The notes: a model not told the origin generated them from the letters alone. DNA of 64,000 bases from Streptomyces sp. NBC_00433 (GCA_036015235.1 CP107926.1:3352001-3416000), one strand, 5' to 3'; numbered from the stretch's first letter, positions 42,392-51,386 are shown. A program made the numbers and translations.

Positions 42392-43206
42392 CAGAAGAGT
42401 GTCTCCTCCTCCGGCGCGGGCAGCTCGTCGAGCAGTTCCGGCCCGTTGTTCGCGACATTGCTCACAGCGGTGCCGACCGGGTAGGCCCGCATCAGGCCCT
42501 CGGGGGGCGGCGCGAGCAGGTCGCGGAGCGTGTCGGGCCCGGTGGTGGCCGGGTCGAGCCAGGCCTCCCAGCGGTCCGGGGTGATCATCAGCGGCATCCG
42601 GGGGTGGATGTCGGCCAGCGCGCGCGGCCCGCGGCCCTCGTAGCCGGCCAGTTCGCCGGTCTCGGCGGCGGTGGTGATCACCGTGCAGGTGGTCCACCAG
42701 GCGCGCGGGTGGTCGTCGGGCAGGGTGCCGTCCCGCCAGAACTCGTACAGCCCGGCCATCGCCATCACCGAGCCGTCGGCGGGCGTCACGAAATAGGGCT
42801 GCTTGCGGGCCCGCTTGCGCCTGCCCGCTTCTTCGAGCTGCCGCTCGCCCGCCGCGGTGACCCACTCGTAGTAGCCGTCGGCCGGGATCAGGCAGCGCCT
42901 GGCGGCCAGGGCCCGGCGGAAGGACGGCTTCTCGGCCGCGGTCTCGGCCCGCGCGTTGATCAGTTTCACGCCCACGTCCGGCGTCTTCGCCCAGGACGGC
43001 ACCAGGCCCCAGCGCAGCACGCGCAGCTGGCGTACCGGATCGGGGGAACCGGAGTCGCGCACCGGACGGTCCAGTACGACGTAGACGTCCTTCGTCGGTG
43101 CCACGTTGTAGTCCGGCGCCAGGGTCTCGGTGGGTTCCCATCGGGTGACTCCGAAGAGGCCCGTCAGGTCTTCCGGTTTCCGGCTCGCCGCATATCGACC
43201 GCACAT
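42391..43206 (-). CDS. SOS-response-associated peptidase (SRAP) family protein
   Basis: A 271-residue SRAP/HMCES-type protein starting MCGRYAAS, with catalytic Cys2 exposed after Met removal. The other conserved blocks are NVAPTKD, LRWGLVPSWA, NARAETAAEKPSFR, CLIPADGYYEW and the histidine in IHPRMPLMI. Such proteins form a thiazolidine crosslink to abasic sites in single-stranded DNA and shield them. It heads a short operon with the hydrolase. It is divergent from the peptidase gene across 111 bp. Confidence 0.94.
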   Translation of the reverse strand: MCGRYAASRKPEDLTGLFGVTRWEPTETLAPDYNVAPTKDVYVVLDRPVRDSGSPDPVRQLRVLRWGLVPSWAKTPDVGVKLINARAETAAEKPSFRRALAARRCLIPADGYYEWVTAAGERQLEEAGRRKRARKQPYFVTPADGSVMAMAGLYEFWRDGTLPDDHPRAWWTTCTVITTAAETGELAGYEGRGPRALADIHPRMPLMITPDRWEAWLDPATTGPDTLRDLLAPPPEGLMRAYPVGTAVSNVANNGPELLDELPAPEEETLF

Positions 43207-43317
43207 GGGTGCCAGACTGCCACGATCACCGGCCCCGGCGGCGGCCGGATCGCAAGGACGTACGAGGAGAAGGCGCGGCCGAGGCCGCGGCGGAGGACGT
43301 AAGGGAATGGGCACCGA

Positions 43318-44031
43318 ATGAACGTCGCGAACCTCAGCGAGATGTGGGACCGGCTGACCGGGACGCAGACCGACCCGCCGCGCTGGCTGATCGGGGCGAC
43401 CGCCGCGGTGGCGCTCGCGGCGGTGCTGTCCGGCGGGGTGTGGCGGGTCGTGCGCAATGCGGTGACCATCGCGCACGAGGGCGGGCACGGTCTGGTGGCG
43501 CTGCTGAGCGGCCGGCGACTCGACGGCATAAGGCTGCATTCGGACACGTCCGGGTTGACGGTCTCCCGCGGCAAACCGCACGGCCTGGGCATGGTCCTGA
43601 CCGCCGCGGCCGGTTATTCGGCGCCGCCGCTGCTGGGCCTGGCGGGCGCGGCCCTGCTGGCGGCCGGGCACATAACCGCGCTGCTGTGGGGGGCCACCGC
43701 GCTGCTGCTGGTGATGCTGGTCATGATCCGCAACGCGTACGGGGCCCTGACCGTGGTGCTGACCGGCGCGGTCTTCCTGCTGGTGTCCTGGCTGACCAAG
43801 GCCCAGGTGCAGGCGGCCTTCGCCTACCTGGTCGTCTGGTTCCTGCTGGCCGGCGGCGCGAGGCCGGTCGCCGAGCTCCAGCGCAGCCGGCGCAGGGACC
43901 GCAGCGGCACCTCGGACGCCGACCAGCTGGCCCGGCTGACCAGGACGCCGGCCGCGCTGTGGCTGCTCTTCTTCTACGTGATCGCGATCTGCTCGCTGGT
44001 CGGCGGCGGCCGCTGGCTGCTGGCCCGCTGA
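43318..44031 (+). CDS. M50-like membrane zinc peptidase
   Basis: A 237-residue membrane protein. It has a first helix at ~24-45, then the zinc motif HEGGH (His53, Glu54, His57), and further helices around 93-135, 140-160 and a C-terminal one near 210-230. The family is the M50B-like/site-2-protease group. It may cleave within membranes, possibly an anti-sigma factor, but no substrate is indicated by the neighbours. Its ATG at 43318 is close to the SRAP gene on the other strand. Confidence 0.85.
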   Translation: MNVANLSEMWDRLTGTQTDPPRWLIGATAAVALAAVLSGGVWRVVRNAVTIAHEGGHGLVALLSGRRLDGIRLHSDTSGLTVSRGKPHGLGMVLTAAAGYSAPPLLGLAGAALLAAGHITALLWGATALLLVMLVMIRNAYGALTVVLTGAVFLLVSWLTKAQVQAAFAYLVVWFLLAGGARPVAELQRSRRRDRSGTSDADQLARLTRTPAALWLLFFYVIAICSLVGGGRWLLAR

Positions 44032-44189
44032 CCGGCCGTTTCGGCCGTGCCCGCGCCCCCGCCCGGTCCCGCGCACCCCGGAATCAGGGGTTCCGCTCCT
44101 GATGACCTCCAGATGACCCGCGGTTTCCGGGATGTTTCGGCTCATTCGCCAACTTATCTCCCCGTACCCGAGCCACTACGCTGGGCCTC

Positions 44190-45521
44190 ATGAGCGACAG
44201 CGCCGCGCACTCCCCCCTCTGGTGGGCCGCCCCCACCGCGCCCGGTGCCGTGGACGCGACCGTCACGGTGCCAGGATCGAAGTCGGTGACCAACCGCGCC
44301 CTGGTGCTCGCCGCGCACTCCTCGGAACCCGGATGGGTGCGCAGGCCGCTGCGCAGCCGGGACACCGTCCTGATGGCGGACGCCCTGCGGGCCATGGGCG
44401 TGCAGATCGACGAGACGGTCAACCCGGACGGCGGCGAGGCCTGGCGGATCATCCCGGCCGGGCTCTACGGCCCCGCCACCATCGACGTCGGCAACGCGGG
44501 CACGGTGATGCGCTTCCTGCCGCCGGTCGCCGCGCTCGCCGACGGCCCGGTCCGCTTCGAAGGCGACGCGCGGGCCTACGAGCGCCCGCTGGGCGGCGTG
44601 ATCGACGCGCTGCGCAGCCTGGGGGCGCGGATAGACGACGAGGGCCGCGGGTCGCTGCCGCTGACCGTGCACGGCGCCGGATCGCTGACCGGCGGGGCCG
44701 TCGACGTCGACGCGTCCTCGTCGTCGCAGTTCGTCAGCGCCCTGCTGCTGTCGGGACCGCGCTTCAACAAGGGCCTCGAAGTCCGGCACACCGGACGTAC
44801 GCTGCCGTCGGTGCCGCACATCCGGATGACCGTGGACATGCTCCGCAAGGCCGGCGCCCGGGTGGACGCCCCGCAGGACGGCGGCACCCGCAATGTGTGG
44901 CGGGTCACCGCGGGCGCCCTGCTCGGCCGGGACCTCACGGTGGAGCCCGACCTGTCCAATGCCGCGCCCTTCCTGGCGGCCGCCCTGGTCACCGGCGGCC
45001 GGGTGACCGTTCCCGGCTGGCCGCGGCGCACCGCCCAGCCCGGCGACGCGCTGCGGGACATCTTCACCCGGATGGGCGGCTCCTACGAGCAGACCGACCA
45101 GGCGCTGACCTTCCGCGGCACCGGCCGGATCCGCGGCATCACCGCCGACCTGCGCGACGTGGGCGAGCTGACCCCGGTGATCGCCGCCGTCGCCGCGCTC
45201 GCCGAGGGCGAGTCGGTGCTGTCCGGCATCGCGCACCTGCGGCTGCACGAGACCGACCGGCTCGCGGCGCTGGCCAAGGAGCTGGGCGAGCTGGGCTGCG
45301 ACGCGACCGAGACCGGCGACGGCCTGCGCATCCGCCCGCGCCCGCTGCACGGCGGCGACTTCCACACCTACGAGGACCACCGCCTGGCCACCGCGGCCGC
45401 GGTGCTGGGCCTGGCCGTCGACGGCGTCCGGGTGGAGAACGTGGCGACCACGGCGAAGACACTGCCGGACTTCCCCGAGCTGTGGACCGAGATGCTGGGC
45501 ACACCGGCAGGGCAGGGCTGA
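44190..45521 (+). CDS. aroA: 3-phosphoshikimate 1-carboxyvinyltransferase (EPSP synthase)
   Basis: A 443-residue EPSP synthase: VPGSKSVTNRALVLAA (PEP/shikimate-3-P lysine), the NAGTVMRFLP loop, SSSQFVSALLLSG, and RLHETDRLAALAKEL near the C-terminus. It joins shikimate-3-P and PEP to give EPSP in the aromatic pathway. It is followed three bases later by rsgA, a common actinobacterial pairing. Full length. The ATG at 44190 is ~160 bp after the peptidase gene. Confidence 0.97.
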   Translation: MSDSAAHSPLWWAAPTAPGAVDATVTVPGSKSVTNRALVLAAHSSEPGWVRRPLRSRDTVLMADALRAMGVQIDETVNPDGGEAWRIIPAGLYGPATIDVGNAGTVMRFLPPVAALADGPVRFEGDARAYERPLGGVIDALRSLGARIDDEGRGSLPLTVHGAGSLTGGAVDVDASSSSQFVSALLLSGPRFNKGLEVRHTGRTLPSVPHIRMTVDMLRKAGARVDAPQDGGTRNVWRVTAGALLGRDLTVEPDLSNAAPFLAAALVTGGRVTVPGWPRRTAQPGDALRDIFTRMGGSYEQTDQALTFRGTGRIRGITADLRDVGELTPVIAAVAALAEGESVLSGIAHLRLHETDRLAALAKELGELGCDATETGDGLRIRPRPLHGGDFHTYEDHRLATAAAVLGLAVDGVRVENVATTAKTLPDFPELWTEMLGTPAGQG

Positions 45522-45524
45522 GAG

Positions 45525-46541
45525 TTGCGTCGCTACGGCAAGAACCCGGACGAGGACGACATCAGGGTCCGCCCCAACAGCAAGGGCACCCGCCCGCGTA
45601 CGACCATCAGGCCCAAGCACGAGGACGCGGCCGAGGGCATGGTGCTCACCGTGGACCGCGGCCGGCTGACCGTGCTGGTCGGGGACCGCGAGGTCACCGC
45701 GATGAAGGCCCGCGAGCTGGGCCGCAAGTCCGCGGTCGTCGGCGACCGGGTCGCGGTGGTCGGCGACCTGTCGGGGGCCAAGGACACGCTGGCCCGGATA
45801 GTCAGGGTCGAGGAGCGCGGGTCGGTGCTGCGGCGGACCGCGGACGACGACGACCCGTTCGAGCGGGTGGTCGTCGCCAACGCCGACCAGCTGGCCATCG
45901 TCACCGCGCTCGCCGACCCCGAACCGCGCCCCCGGATGATCGACCGCTGCCTGGTGGCGGCCTACGACGCCGGCCTCGACCCGCTGCTGGTGCTCACCAA
46001 GTCCGACCTGGCGCCGGCAGAACCGCTGCTCGAGACCTACGGCACGCTCGACCTGGCCTATGTGGTCACCAACCGGGAGGACTTCCTGACCGGCGGCGTC
46101 GACCAGATCCGCGAGCGGCTCGCGGGCCGGGTCACCGCCTTCGTCGGCCACAGCGGCGTCGGCAAGACCACCCTGGTCAACGCGCTGGTGGAGCGTCAGC
46201 GGACCACCGGCGTGGTCAACGCGGTGACCGGCCGCGGCCGGCACACCACCACTTCGGCCCTCGCGCTGCCGCTGCCGGGCGACGGCCCCGACGGCGCGGC
46301 CGGCTGGGTGATCGACACCCCCGGCGTGCGCTCCTTCGGGCTGCACCACATCGACCCGTCCCGGGTCCTGCACGCCTTCCCCGACCTGGAGCCCGGCACC
46401 GAGGAGTGCCCGCGCGGCTGCTCGCACGACGAGAAGGAGTGCGCGCTGGACGCCTGGGTAGCCGCCGGTCATGCGGAGCCCGCGAGGCTGGACTCGCTGC
46501 GCCGGCTGCTCGCCACCCGCGAGCGGCGCGAGGGCGACTGA
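45525..46541 (+). CDS. rsgA: ribosome small-subunit-dependent GTPase A
   Basis: A 338-residue circularly permuted GTPase. An OB-like domain (~40-110) is followed by G4 LTKSDLAP, then G1 GHSGVGKTTLVNAL, G2/G3 GRGRHTTT and DTPGVRSFG. The C-terminal zinc motif reads EECPRGCSHDEKECAL. It assists late 30S maturation. The start is TTG at 45525, only three bases after aroA, suggesting coupling; a weak GGGCTGAGAG serves as ribosome site. Confidence 0.95.
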   Translation: MRRYGKNPDEDDIRVRPNSKGTRPRTTIRPKHEDAAEGMVLTVDRGRLTVLVGDREVTAMKARELGRKSAVVGDRVAVVGDLSGAKDTLARIVRVEERGSVLRRTADDDDPFERVVVANADQLAIVTALADPEPRPRMIDRCLVAAYDAGLDPLLVLTKSDLAPAEPLLETYGTLDLAYVVTNREDFLTGGVDQIRERLAGRVTAFVGHSGVGKTTLVNALVERQRTTGVVNAVTGRGRHTTTSALALPLPGDGPDGAAGWVIDTPGVRSFGLHHIDPSRVLHAFPDLEPGTEECPRGCSHDEKECALDAWVAAGHAEPARLDSLRRLLATRERREGD

Positions 46542-46622
46542 CCGGTACGGTTGGGCCGCCTCGCATCCCGGTGTGCTGTGTGCTGCTCATGGCGCGGTGT
46601 GCTGTGTGATGATCGACAGCGC

Positions 46623-46659
46623 GCCCCGCCGGTGCATCTGACCGAGGGACAGACGGGGC
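46623..46659 (+). promoter_or_regulatory. structured leader upstream of Gdx-type gene
   Basis: GCCCCG (46623-46628) pairs with CGGGGC (46654-46659), and CGGT/ACCG can pair inside the loop. It is followed by GAGCCGAACGAGCCGAACGG (46670-46689) before GGAGG. Gdx genes are often under guanidine riboswitches; GGACA and GACGG resemble parts of the guanidine-III class, but I cannot complete the fold. Confidence 0.25.
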
Positions 46660-46700
46660 AGCAGCGCATCGAGCCGAACGAGCCGAACGGAGGCGCCCGG

Positions 46701-47024
46701 ATGCCCTGGCTCCTGGTGGTGGTCGCGGGTCTCTTCGAGACCGGCTTCGCGGTCTGCCTCAAGCTGTCGCACGGCTTCAGCCGGCTGTGGCCCACCGTCG
46801 CCTTCTGCGTCTTCGCCCTCGGCTCCTTCGGCCTGCTGACCCTGTCGCTCAAGAAGCTCGACGTCGGCCCTGCGTATGCCGTGTGGACCGGCATCGGCGC
46901 GGCGGGCACCGCGATCTACGGCATGGCCTTCCTCGGCGACCTGGTCTCCACGCTCAAGCTCGTCTCGATCTCGCTGGTCGTGGTGGGCGTCATCGGCCTG
47001 CAGATCTCCGGCTCCTCGCACTGA
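46701..47024 (+). CDS. small multidrug resistance family transporter, Gdx/SugE type
   Basis: A 107-residue four-helix SMR protein. The essential Glu is in GLFETGFAVCLKLSHGF. The GPAYAVWTGIGAAGTAIYGM block is characteristic of the Gdx (SugE) branch, which exports guanidinium in exchange for protons as an antiparallel dimer. The ATG at 46701 has GGAGG seven bases upstream. It lies 160 bp after rsgA on the same strand. Confidence 0.9.
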   Translation: MPWLLVVVAGLFETGFAVCLKLSHGFSRLWPTVAFCVFALGSFGLLTLSLKKLDVGPAYAVWTGIGAAGTAIYGMAFLGDLVSTLKLVSISLVVVGVIGLQISGSSH

Positions 47025-47048
47025 GGCCCGTTCAGCCGATCGGGCCGA

Positions 47049-47678
47049 TCAGCCAGTTCCCGCCGGTCCCGCCGGCCAGGCCAGCAGGCCGCGGATGAGC
47101 TGGGCGATCCGCAGGCACGACTCCTGCTCGTCGGCGCCCGGCGCGATCACGTACGACAGGGTGAGCCGCAGCGCCGCCTCGCAGGCCCAGGCGACGTCGT
47201 CGGGGCGCAGCCGCGGGTAGCCGCGGACCAGCGCGCGGACCGCACGGGCGTGGACGGCGTCGGCCAGGTGCGGGGCGGCTGGGGGAGGGTTCTCGGGCTT
47301 CTCCGGATCTCCGGGCCGCTCCGGGTGCTCGGCGAAAGGCGGCCGGGGCGGCGGGGAGTCGGTGAGAGCCGAGCGGATCAGCGGGCTGCGGCGGGCGGAC
47401 CGCAGCGTCCAGGCCGCGGCCGCCGCGAAGCACTCCCCCGCGTCGGCGCCCGAGTGGCGGGCGGCGGCCAGTGCGCGGTCGACACCGGCCAGGAAGCCGT
47501 CCGCCTCCCGCCGGGCCAGTGCTCGGGCCAGGCCGTCCTTGCTGCTGAACTCGTTGTAGAGGGTCTGCCGCGACACCCCGGCGGCCGCCGCGACCTCGGC
47601 CATCCTGACCGCTTCCCAGGGCCGCTCGCCGAGCGCGGCGAAAGCGGCGTCCATGAGTGCGTCTCGCACGGTAGGCAT
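47049..47678 (-). CDS. TetR-family transcriptional regulator
   Basis: A 209-residue TetR. The HTH is at residues ~10-50 (MAEVAAAAGVSRQTLYNEFSSKDGLARAL). The ligand domain is Ala-rich, with a Pro/Glu-rich linker (HPERPGDPEKPENPPPAAP) at ~115-135 and a final helix ICRIAQLIRGLL-like. The ATG at 47678 follows GGAGG. It is convergent with the Gdx gene (24-bp gap) and divergent from hisN. Target unknown; the exporter is a plausible one. Confidence 0.92.
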   Translation of the reverse strand: MPTVRDALMDAAFAALGERPWEAVRMAEVAAAAGVSRQTLYNEFSSKDGLARALARREADGFLAGVDRALAAARHSGADAGECFAAAAAWTLRSARRSPLIRSALTDSPPPRPPFAEHPERPGDPEKPENPPPAAPHLADAVHARAVRALVRGYPRLRPDDVAWACEAALRLTLSYVIAPGADEQESCLRIAQLIRGLLAWPAGPAGTG

Positions 47679-47829
47679 CAGTGCCTCCAGGCGGTGCCTC
47701 CGGGCCACCGCGGGGGTGGCGGTGTGGCGGCGGACGGACGGCCGTCTAGGGAGAATTGACGCGCCGCCGGGGTCTGTCAAGCTTCCGCGTCGCCCCTGCC
47801 CCGCGTACCGCCGCGCTACTGTTCGGCCC

Positions 47830-48624
47830 ATGCCCGACTTCAACGACGACCTGCGGCTGGCCCATGTGCTGGCCGACGCCGCCGACGCCGCGACCATGGC
47901 GCGCTTCAAGGCGCTCGACCTCAAGGTCGAGACGAAACCGGACCTCACCCCGGTCACCGAGGCGGACAGGGAGGCCGAGGAGCTGATCCGCGGCCAGTTG
48001 GGCCGTGCCAGGCCGCGGGACGCGGTGCTCGGCGAGGAGTACGGGAGCCACGGCAACGGACCGCGCCGCTGGATCGTAGACCCGATCGACGGCACCAAGA
48101 ACTACGTCCGCGGGGTCCCGGTGTGGGCCACGCTGATCGCGCTGGTGGTACGCGGCGAGCAGGGTGACGAGGGCGTCGTCGGCGTGGTGTCGGCGCCCGC
48201 GCTGGGCCGCCGCTGGTGGGCGGCGAAGGGCACCGGCGCCTACACCGGGCGCAGCCTGTCGTCGGCGACCCGGCTGCATGTCTCCCGGGTCGGCCGCCTG
48301 GAGGACGCGTCCTTCGCGTACTCGTCGCTGAGCGGCTGGGAGGAGCAGGGCCGCCTCGACGGTTTCCTGCACCTGTCGCGCAACTGCTGGCGGACCCGCG
48401 GCTACGGCGACTTCTGGCCGTACATGATGGTGGCCGAGGGCTCGGTCGACATCTGCGCCGAGCCCGAGTTGAGCCTGTGGGACATGGCGGCGAACGACGT
48501 GATCGTGCGCGAGGCGGGCGGGCGCTTCACCTCGCTGGACGGCGTCGCGGGGCCCTTCGGCAGCAATGCGGCGGCCTCCAACGGGCTGCTGCACGAGGAC
48601 CTGCTGGGCTATCTCGGCGGTTGA
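47830..48624 (+). CDS. hisN: histidinol-phosphatase (inositol monophosphatase family)
   Basis: A 264-residue IMPase-fold enzyme: VTEADREAEELIR, GEEYGSHG, the metal-binding WIVDPIDGTKNYVRGVP, and the C-terminal ELSLWDMAANDVIVREAGG. The KNYVRGVPVW wording is that of actinobacterial HisN, which dephosphorylates histidinol-P in histidine synthesis, rather than general IMPases. The ATG at 47830 is divergent from the TetR gene. No other his genes are nearby, as usual for hisN. Confidence 0.93.
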   Translation: MPDFNDDLRLAHVLADAADAATMARFKALDLKVETKPDLTPVTEADREAEELIRGQLGRARPRDAVLGEEYGSHGNGPRRWIVDPIDGTKNYVRGVPVWATLIALVVRGEQGDEGVVGVVSAPALGRRWWAAKGTGAYTGRSLSSATRLHVSRVGRLEDASFAYSSLSGWEEQGRLDGFLHLSRNCWRTRGYGDFWPYMMVAEGSVDICAEPELSLWDMAANDVIVREAGGRFTSLDGVAGPFGSNAAASNGLLHEDLLGYLGG

Positions 48625-48799
48625 TGACGGTGCGTCGGCCGCTGCCGCGCGGCCGGCTCGCCCCACGCCGCGCGGGCCGCGGCTCGTGCACGTACCCTTG
48701 CCCACCGCTGGTGCGCGTGTGATTATGAAGGTACTCCCGCTTGTGAAATTGTGAATCCGTTCACGGACGGCTGCACACACCACCAGGAGGTGCCTGCCC

Positions 48800-49192
48800 A
48801 TGCTGGTCCGCGACGCGATGAGCACAGTGGTGCTCACCATCGGCCCCGCCCACACGCTCCGCCAGGCCGCCCAGTTGATGTCCGCCCGCCGCGTCGGCGC
48901 GGCCATCGTCCTCGACGCCGACACCTGCGGCCTCGGCATTCTGACCGAGCGCGACGTACTGAACGCCGTCGGCGCGGGCCTCAGCCCCGACCAGGAGCTG
49001 GCCGACGCCCACACCACCACCGACGTGGTCTTCGCCGCCCCCCAGTGGACCCTGGAGGAGGCGGCCACCGCGATGCTGCACGGCGGCTTCCGCCATCTGA
49101 TCGTCCTCGACGGCCGCGATCCGGTCGGCGTGGTCTCGGTGCGCGACATCATCCGCTGCTGGGCGCCGCTGAAGTCGGCGATCCCGGCCTAG
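48800..49192 (+). CDS. CBS-domain protein
   Basis: A 130-residue protein of two CBS motifs in one Bateman module: MLVRDAMSTVVLTIGPAHTLRQAAQLM..GILTERDVL (1-60) and TTDVVFAAPQWTLEEAATAML..GVVSVRDIIR (70-122). Such stand-alone modules bind adenine nucleotides and act as energy or redox sensors. AGGAGG lies ~12 bases before the ATG. Single gene. Confidence 0.93.
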   Translation: MLVRDAMSTVVLTIGPAHTLRQAAQLMSARRVGAAIVLDADTCGLGILTERDVLNAVGAGLSPDQELADAHTTTDVVFAAPQWTLEEAATAMLHGGFRHLIVLDGRDPVGVVSVRDIIRCWAPLKSAIPA

Positions 49193-49216
49193 CGTTCCCC
49201 GCCCAAGGCATGCCAA

Positions 49217-49247
49217 AGGGGCCGGAGCCCAATGGCGTCCGGCCCCT
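49217..49247. terminator. terminator hairpin after CBS gene
   Basis: AGGGGCCGGA (49217-49226) pairs perfectly with TCCGGCCCCT (49238-49247) around an 11-base loop, 24 bp after the CBS stop. Confidence 0.75.
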
Positions 49248-49378
49248 CCGGCCTCTCGGTCAAGCGCCCCCGGTCAGCCGCGAAGGGCCTGGACCGCGAC
49301 CGCCAGGCGCTCGCCGAAGCAGGTGTCCGCGCGGTGGAGCCTTCTCCGACCATCGCGGATTCGATCCTACAGTAGACA

Positions 49379-49406
49379 TTGTCCAATCAAAGAAAAAGGC
49401 TACTTA
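49379..49406 (+). promoter_or_regulatory. AT-rich promoter candidate of the Fur-family gene
   Basis: TTGTCC (49379-49384), 16-base spacer, TACTTA (49401-49406) inside the most AT-rich stretch of the region, ~45 bp before the ATG. Fur-family genes are commonly autoregulated; CAGTAGACATTGTCCAATC overlaps the -35 but I cannot assign a box. Confidence 0.45.
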
Positions 49407-49450
49407 CGGACACCTTCGGAGTCCGGACCCCCGCTGATAAGCTGACCCCT

Positions 49451-49861
49451 ATGAGTGACCTGCTGGAACGACTGCGCGAACGCGGCTGGCGGCTGACCGC
49501 CCAGCGGCGGGTCGTCGCCGAGGTCCTCGACGGCGAGCACGTCCATCTCACCGCCGACGAGGTGCACGCCCGCGCCATAGCGCGGCTGCCGGAGATCTCC
49601 CGCGCCACCGTCTACAACACGCTGGGCGAGATGGTGACGATCGGCGAGGTCACCGAGGTCGCCACGGACGGCCGCGCCAAGCGCTACGACCCCAACGCCC
49701 ACCACCCCCACCAGCACCTGATCTGCACGCACTGCGGCACCGTCCGCGACGTCCACCCGGAGGGCGACCCCCTCGCCGCGCTCCCGGCCGCGGAACGCTT
49801 CGGCTTCACGGTCGCCACGGCCGAGGTCACCTACCGGGGGCTCTGCCCGGACTGCTCCTAG
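49451..49861 (+). CDS. Fur-family transcriptional regulator
   Basis: A 136-residue Fur-family protein. The winged HTH (LTAQRRVVAEVLDGEHVHLTADEVHARA, EISRATVYNTLGEM) is followed by a metal/dimer domain with NAHHPHQHLICTHCGTVRDV and the last pair CPDC. The two Cys-x2-Cys pairs form a structural zinc site. The spacing is compatible with PerR/CatR- or Fur-like sensors; no catalase gene is adjacent to decide. The ATG at 49451 is chosen; a longer in-frame start at 49379 would sit in the promoter. Confidence 0.92.
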   Translation: MSDLLERLRERGWRLTAQRRVVAEVLDGEHVHLTADEVHARAIARLPEISRATVYNTLGEMVTIGEVTEVATDGRAKRYDPNAHHPHQHLICTHCGTVRDVHPEGDPLAALPAAERFGFTVATAEVTYRGLCPDCS

Positions 49862-51189
49862 GAGCGGGCCTTCACGCCCGGCCGGCCGGTGGCGATACGG
49901 GCCGCGGCCCGGCGGACGGCGGCCTCCGGGCGGACACTGCCGATCCAGCGGATCTCCACCGGGACATCGGCGGGCGCGCGGGCGGCCAGGGCCTCGAAGA
50001 CCTCGCGAGCCGCGCCCGGATCCGGGTCCATCGCCAGCGGCCCGAGCAGGCCGACCAGGTCGTCCCGCGGGGCGAGGCGGCCCACCGCCCGCACCGCGGC
50101 CCTGCGCACCAGCGGCGGTGACGAGCGGCGCTGGTCGAGCAGCCGCATCAGGGCCGGTACGTCAGCCGCGTCGCCGCATTCCCCGAGCCCCGCCGCCAGC
50201 CCCGCGACCAGCCGTACCGGCGTCGACCTGCCCGCCCGGCCGAGCTGCCTGCGGTAAACAGCCGCGGGCGGCTCTCCACGGCCGTACAACTGCCAACGGG
50301 CCGTCGCGCGCACCATCCGCGCCCGGTCCGCCAGCGGGGCCACCAGGCGCGTCGCCGGAACATCCGCGGGCAGCGCCGCCACCGCCAGCTCCCGCACCGC
50401 CGCGTCCCTGGCCAGCAACAGCCGGCCCGCCTGGTCAGCGTCCAGGTCGAGCAGCCGCTGCGCGCACAGCGTTCGGCACACCTGGTCGCGGTCGCGCAGC
50501 GCCGTACGCAGCAGGTCGCCGCGGGCGTATTCGCCCAGCTCCAGCGCCAGTGCCACACCGAAACGGCGGGCCGCGCAGTCGGCGTCCACCACCAGGGCCC
50601 GCACGGCCCTGCGGTGCGGCAGGCGGCACAGCAGGCCGCGGTAGTCCGTGAGCAGCCCGCCGGTCCTGCTGCGGCCCGCCAGCCGCAGCAGCACGCGTAC
50701 GGCCGCGGCCACCTCCTCGGGGGCGCTGCGCACCAGCAGGGCCGCCGTCGCCCTGGCCCTGACCGCGTCCACCCAGTCGGCACTGCGCAGCGCCAGCCCC
50801 GCCACCGCGGCCGGGCCGCCGCAACCTGCCAGGCTCTCGACGGCCGCCTCCCGCACATGCCCGTCGGGTGCGAAGGACCGCAGCAGCAGGCCGAGCACAT
50901 CGGTGCCGCCCGCCGCGGGTGTGCCGGGTGTCCGCGCCGCGCGGTCCAGGAGCAGCAGCAGCCGGGGCGGCGCCGCGGTCAACGCCGCCAGGGCGGCGGC
51001 CCGCTCATGCGCGGCGCCCTGGGCGGGCAGCGCCAGCAGGCGGCCGAGCAGGGCGTCGACCTCCGTGGGCCGCCCGCGGCCCGCGGCCCCGCACCACTCG
51101 GCCCAGCGCCCGCTGACCTCGGCTCCCCCGCCCTGGGGGCACCGCCCCCGCCGCCTGCGCAACAATCCCGCCTCCTGAGGACCCGTCAC
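49858..51189 (-). CDS. HEAT-repeat-like protein of unknown function
   Basis: A 443-residue Ala/Leu/Arg-rich protein built of ~35-residue helical pairs resembling HEAT/PBS lyase repeats (VREAAVESLAGCGGPAAVAGLALR, VRALVVDADCAARRFGVALALELG, VRRAAVRAVGRLAPRDDLVGLL). It is probably a protein-binding scaffold; no catalytic motif is seen. The GTG at 51189 has GGGAGGAC upstream and is preferred to an earlier in-frame start. It follows an initiator tRNA gene on the same strand and overlaps the 3' end of the Fur gene by four bases, convergently. Confidence 0.85.
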   Translation of the reverse strand: MTGPQEAGLLRRRRGRCPQGGGAEVSGRWAEWCGAAGRGRPTEVDALLGRLLALPAQGAAHERAAALAALTAAPPRLLLLLDRAARTPGTPAAGGTDVLGLLLRSFAPDGHVREAAVESLAGCGGPAAVAGLALRSADWVDAVRARATAALLVRSAPEEVAAAVRVLLRLAGRSRTGGLLTDYRGLLCRLPHRRAVRALVVDADCAARRFGVALALELGEYARGDLLRTALRDRDQVCRTLCAQRLLDLDADQAGRLLLARDAAVRELAVAALPADVPATRLVAPLADRARMVRATARWQLYGRGEPPAAVYRRQLGRAGRSTPVRLVAGLAAGLGECGDAADVPALMRLLDQRRSSPPLVRRAAVRAVGRLAPRDDLVGLLGPLAMDPDPGAAREVFEALAARAPADVPVEIRWIGSVRPEAAVRRAAARIATGRPGVKARS

Positions 51190-51258
51190 CTCGTCCTCCC
51201 TCCAGCATCCCGCGCCCCGCCCCACCCCCGACCGAATCCGGCCGGACTTTGCCCGAAC

Positions 51259-51300
51259 AAGAAGAAGGCCCAGAGGCGGCAGCCTCTGGGCCTTCTTCTT
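51259..51300. terminator. terminator between tRNA-fMet and HEAT gene
   Basis: Nineteen-base perfect arms (AAGAAGAAGGCCCAGAGGC and complement) with a GGCA loop, directly after the tRNA on the minus strand. T-rich on both sides, so it works in either direction. Confidence 0.9.
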
Positions 51301-51312
51301 CTACTTCACCAG

Positions 51313-51386
51313 TAGCGGGGACAGGATTTGAACCTGCGACCTCTGGGTTATGAGCCCAGCGAGCTACCGAGCTGCTCCACCCCGCG
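51313..51386 (-). tRNA. initiator tRNA-fMet (CAT), copy 1
   Basis: A 74-nt cloverleaf on the minus strand. The 5' CGCGGGGTGG and 3' CCCCGCTA leave position 1 (C) unpaired with 72 (T), and the anticodon stem has the three G:C pairs TGGGCTCATAACCCA. Both features mark the initiator. The T-loop is GGTTCAAATCC. CCA is not encoded (the next bases are CTG). A minus-strand TTGCGT-N18-TACAGT (51429-51400) may be its promoter. Confidence 0.95.

Noticed and set aside
46623..46689. A confident guanidine riboswitch call
   Set aside because: Only fragments of the class III pattern can be matched, and the required pseudoknot pairing with upstream bases could not be found by eye.
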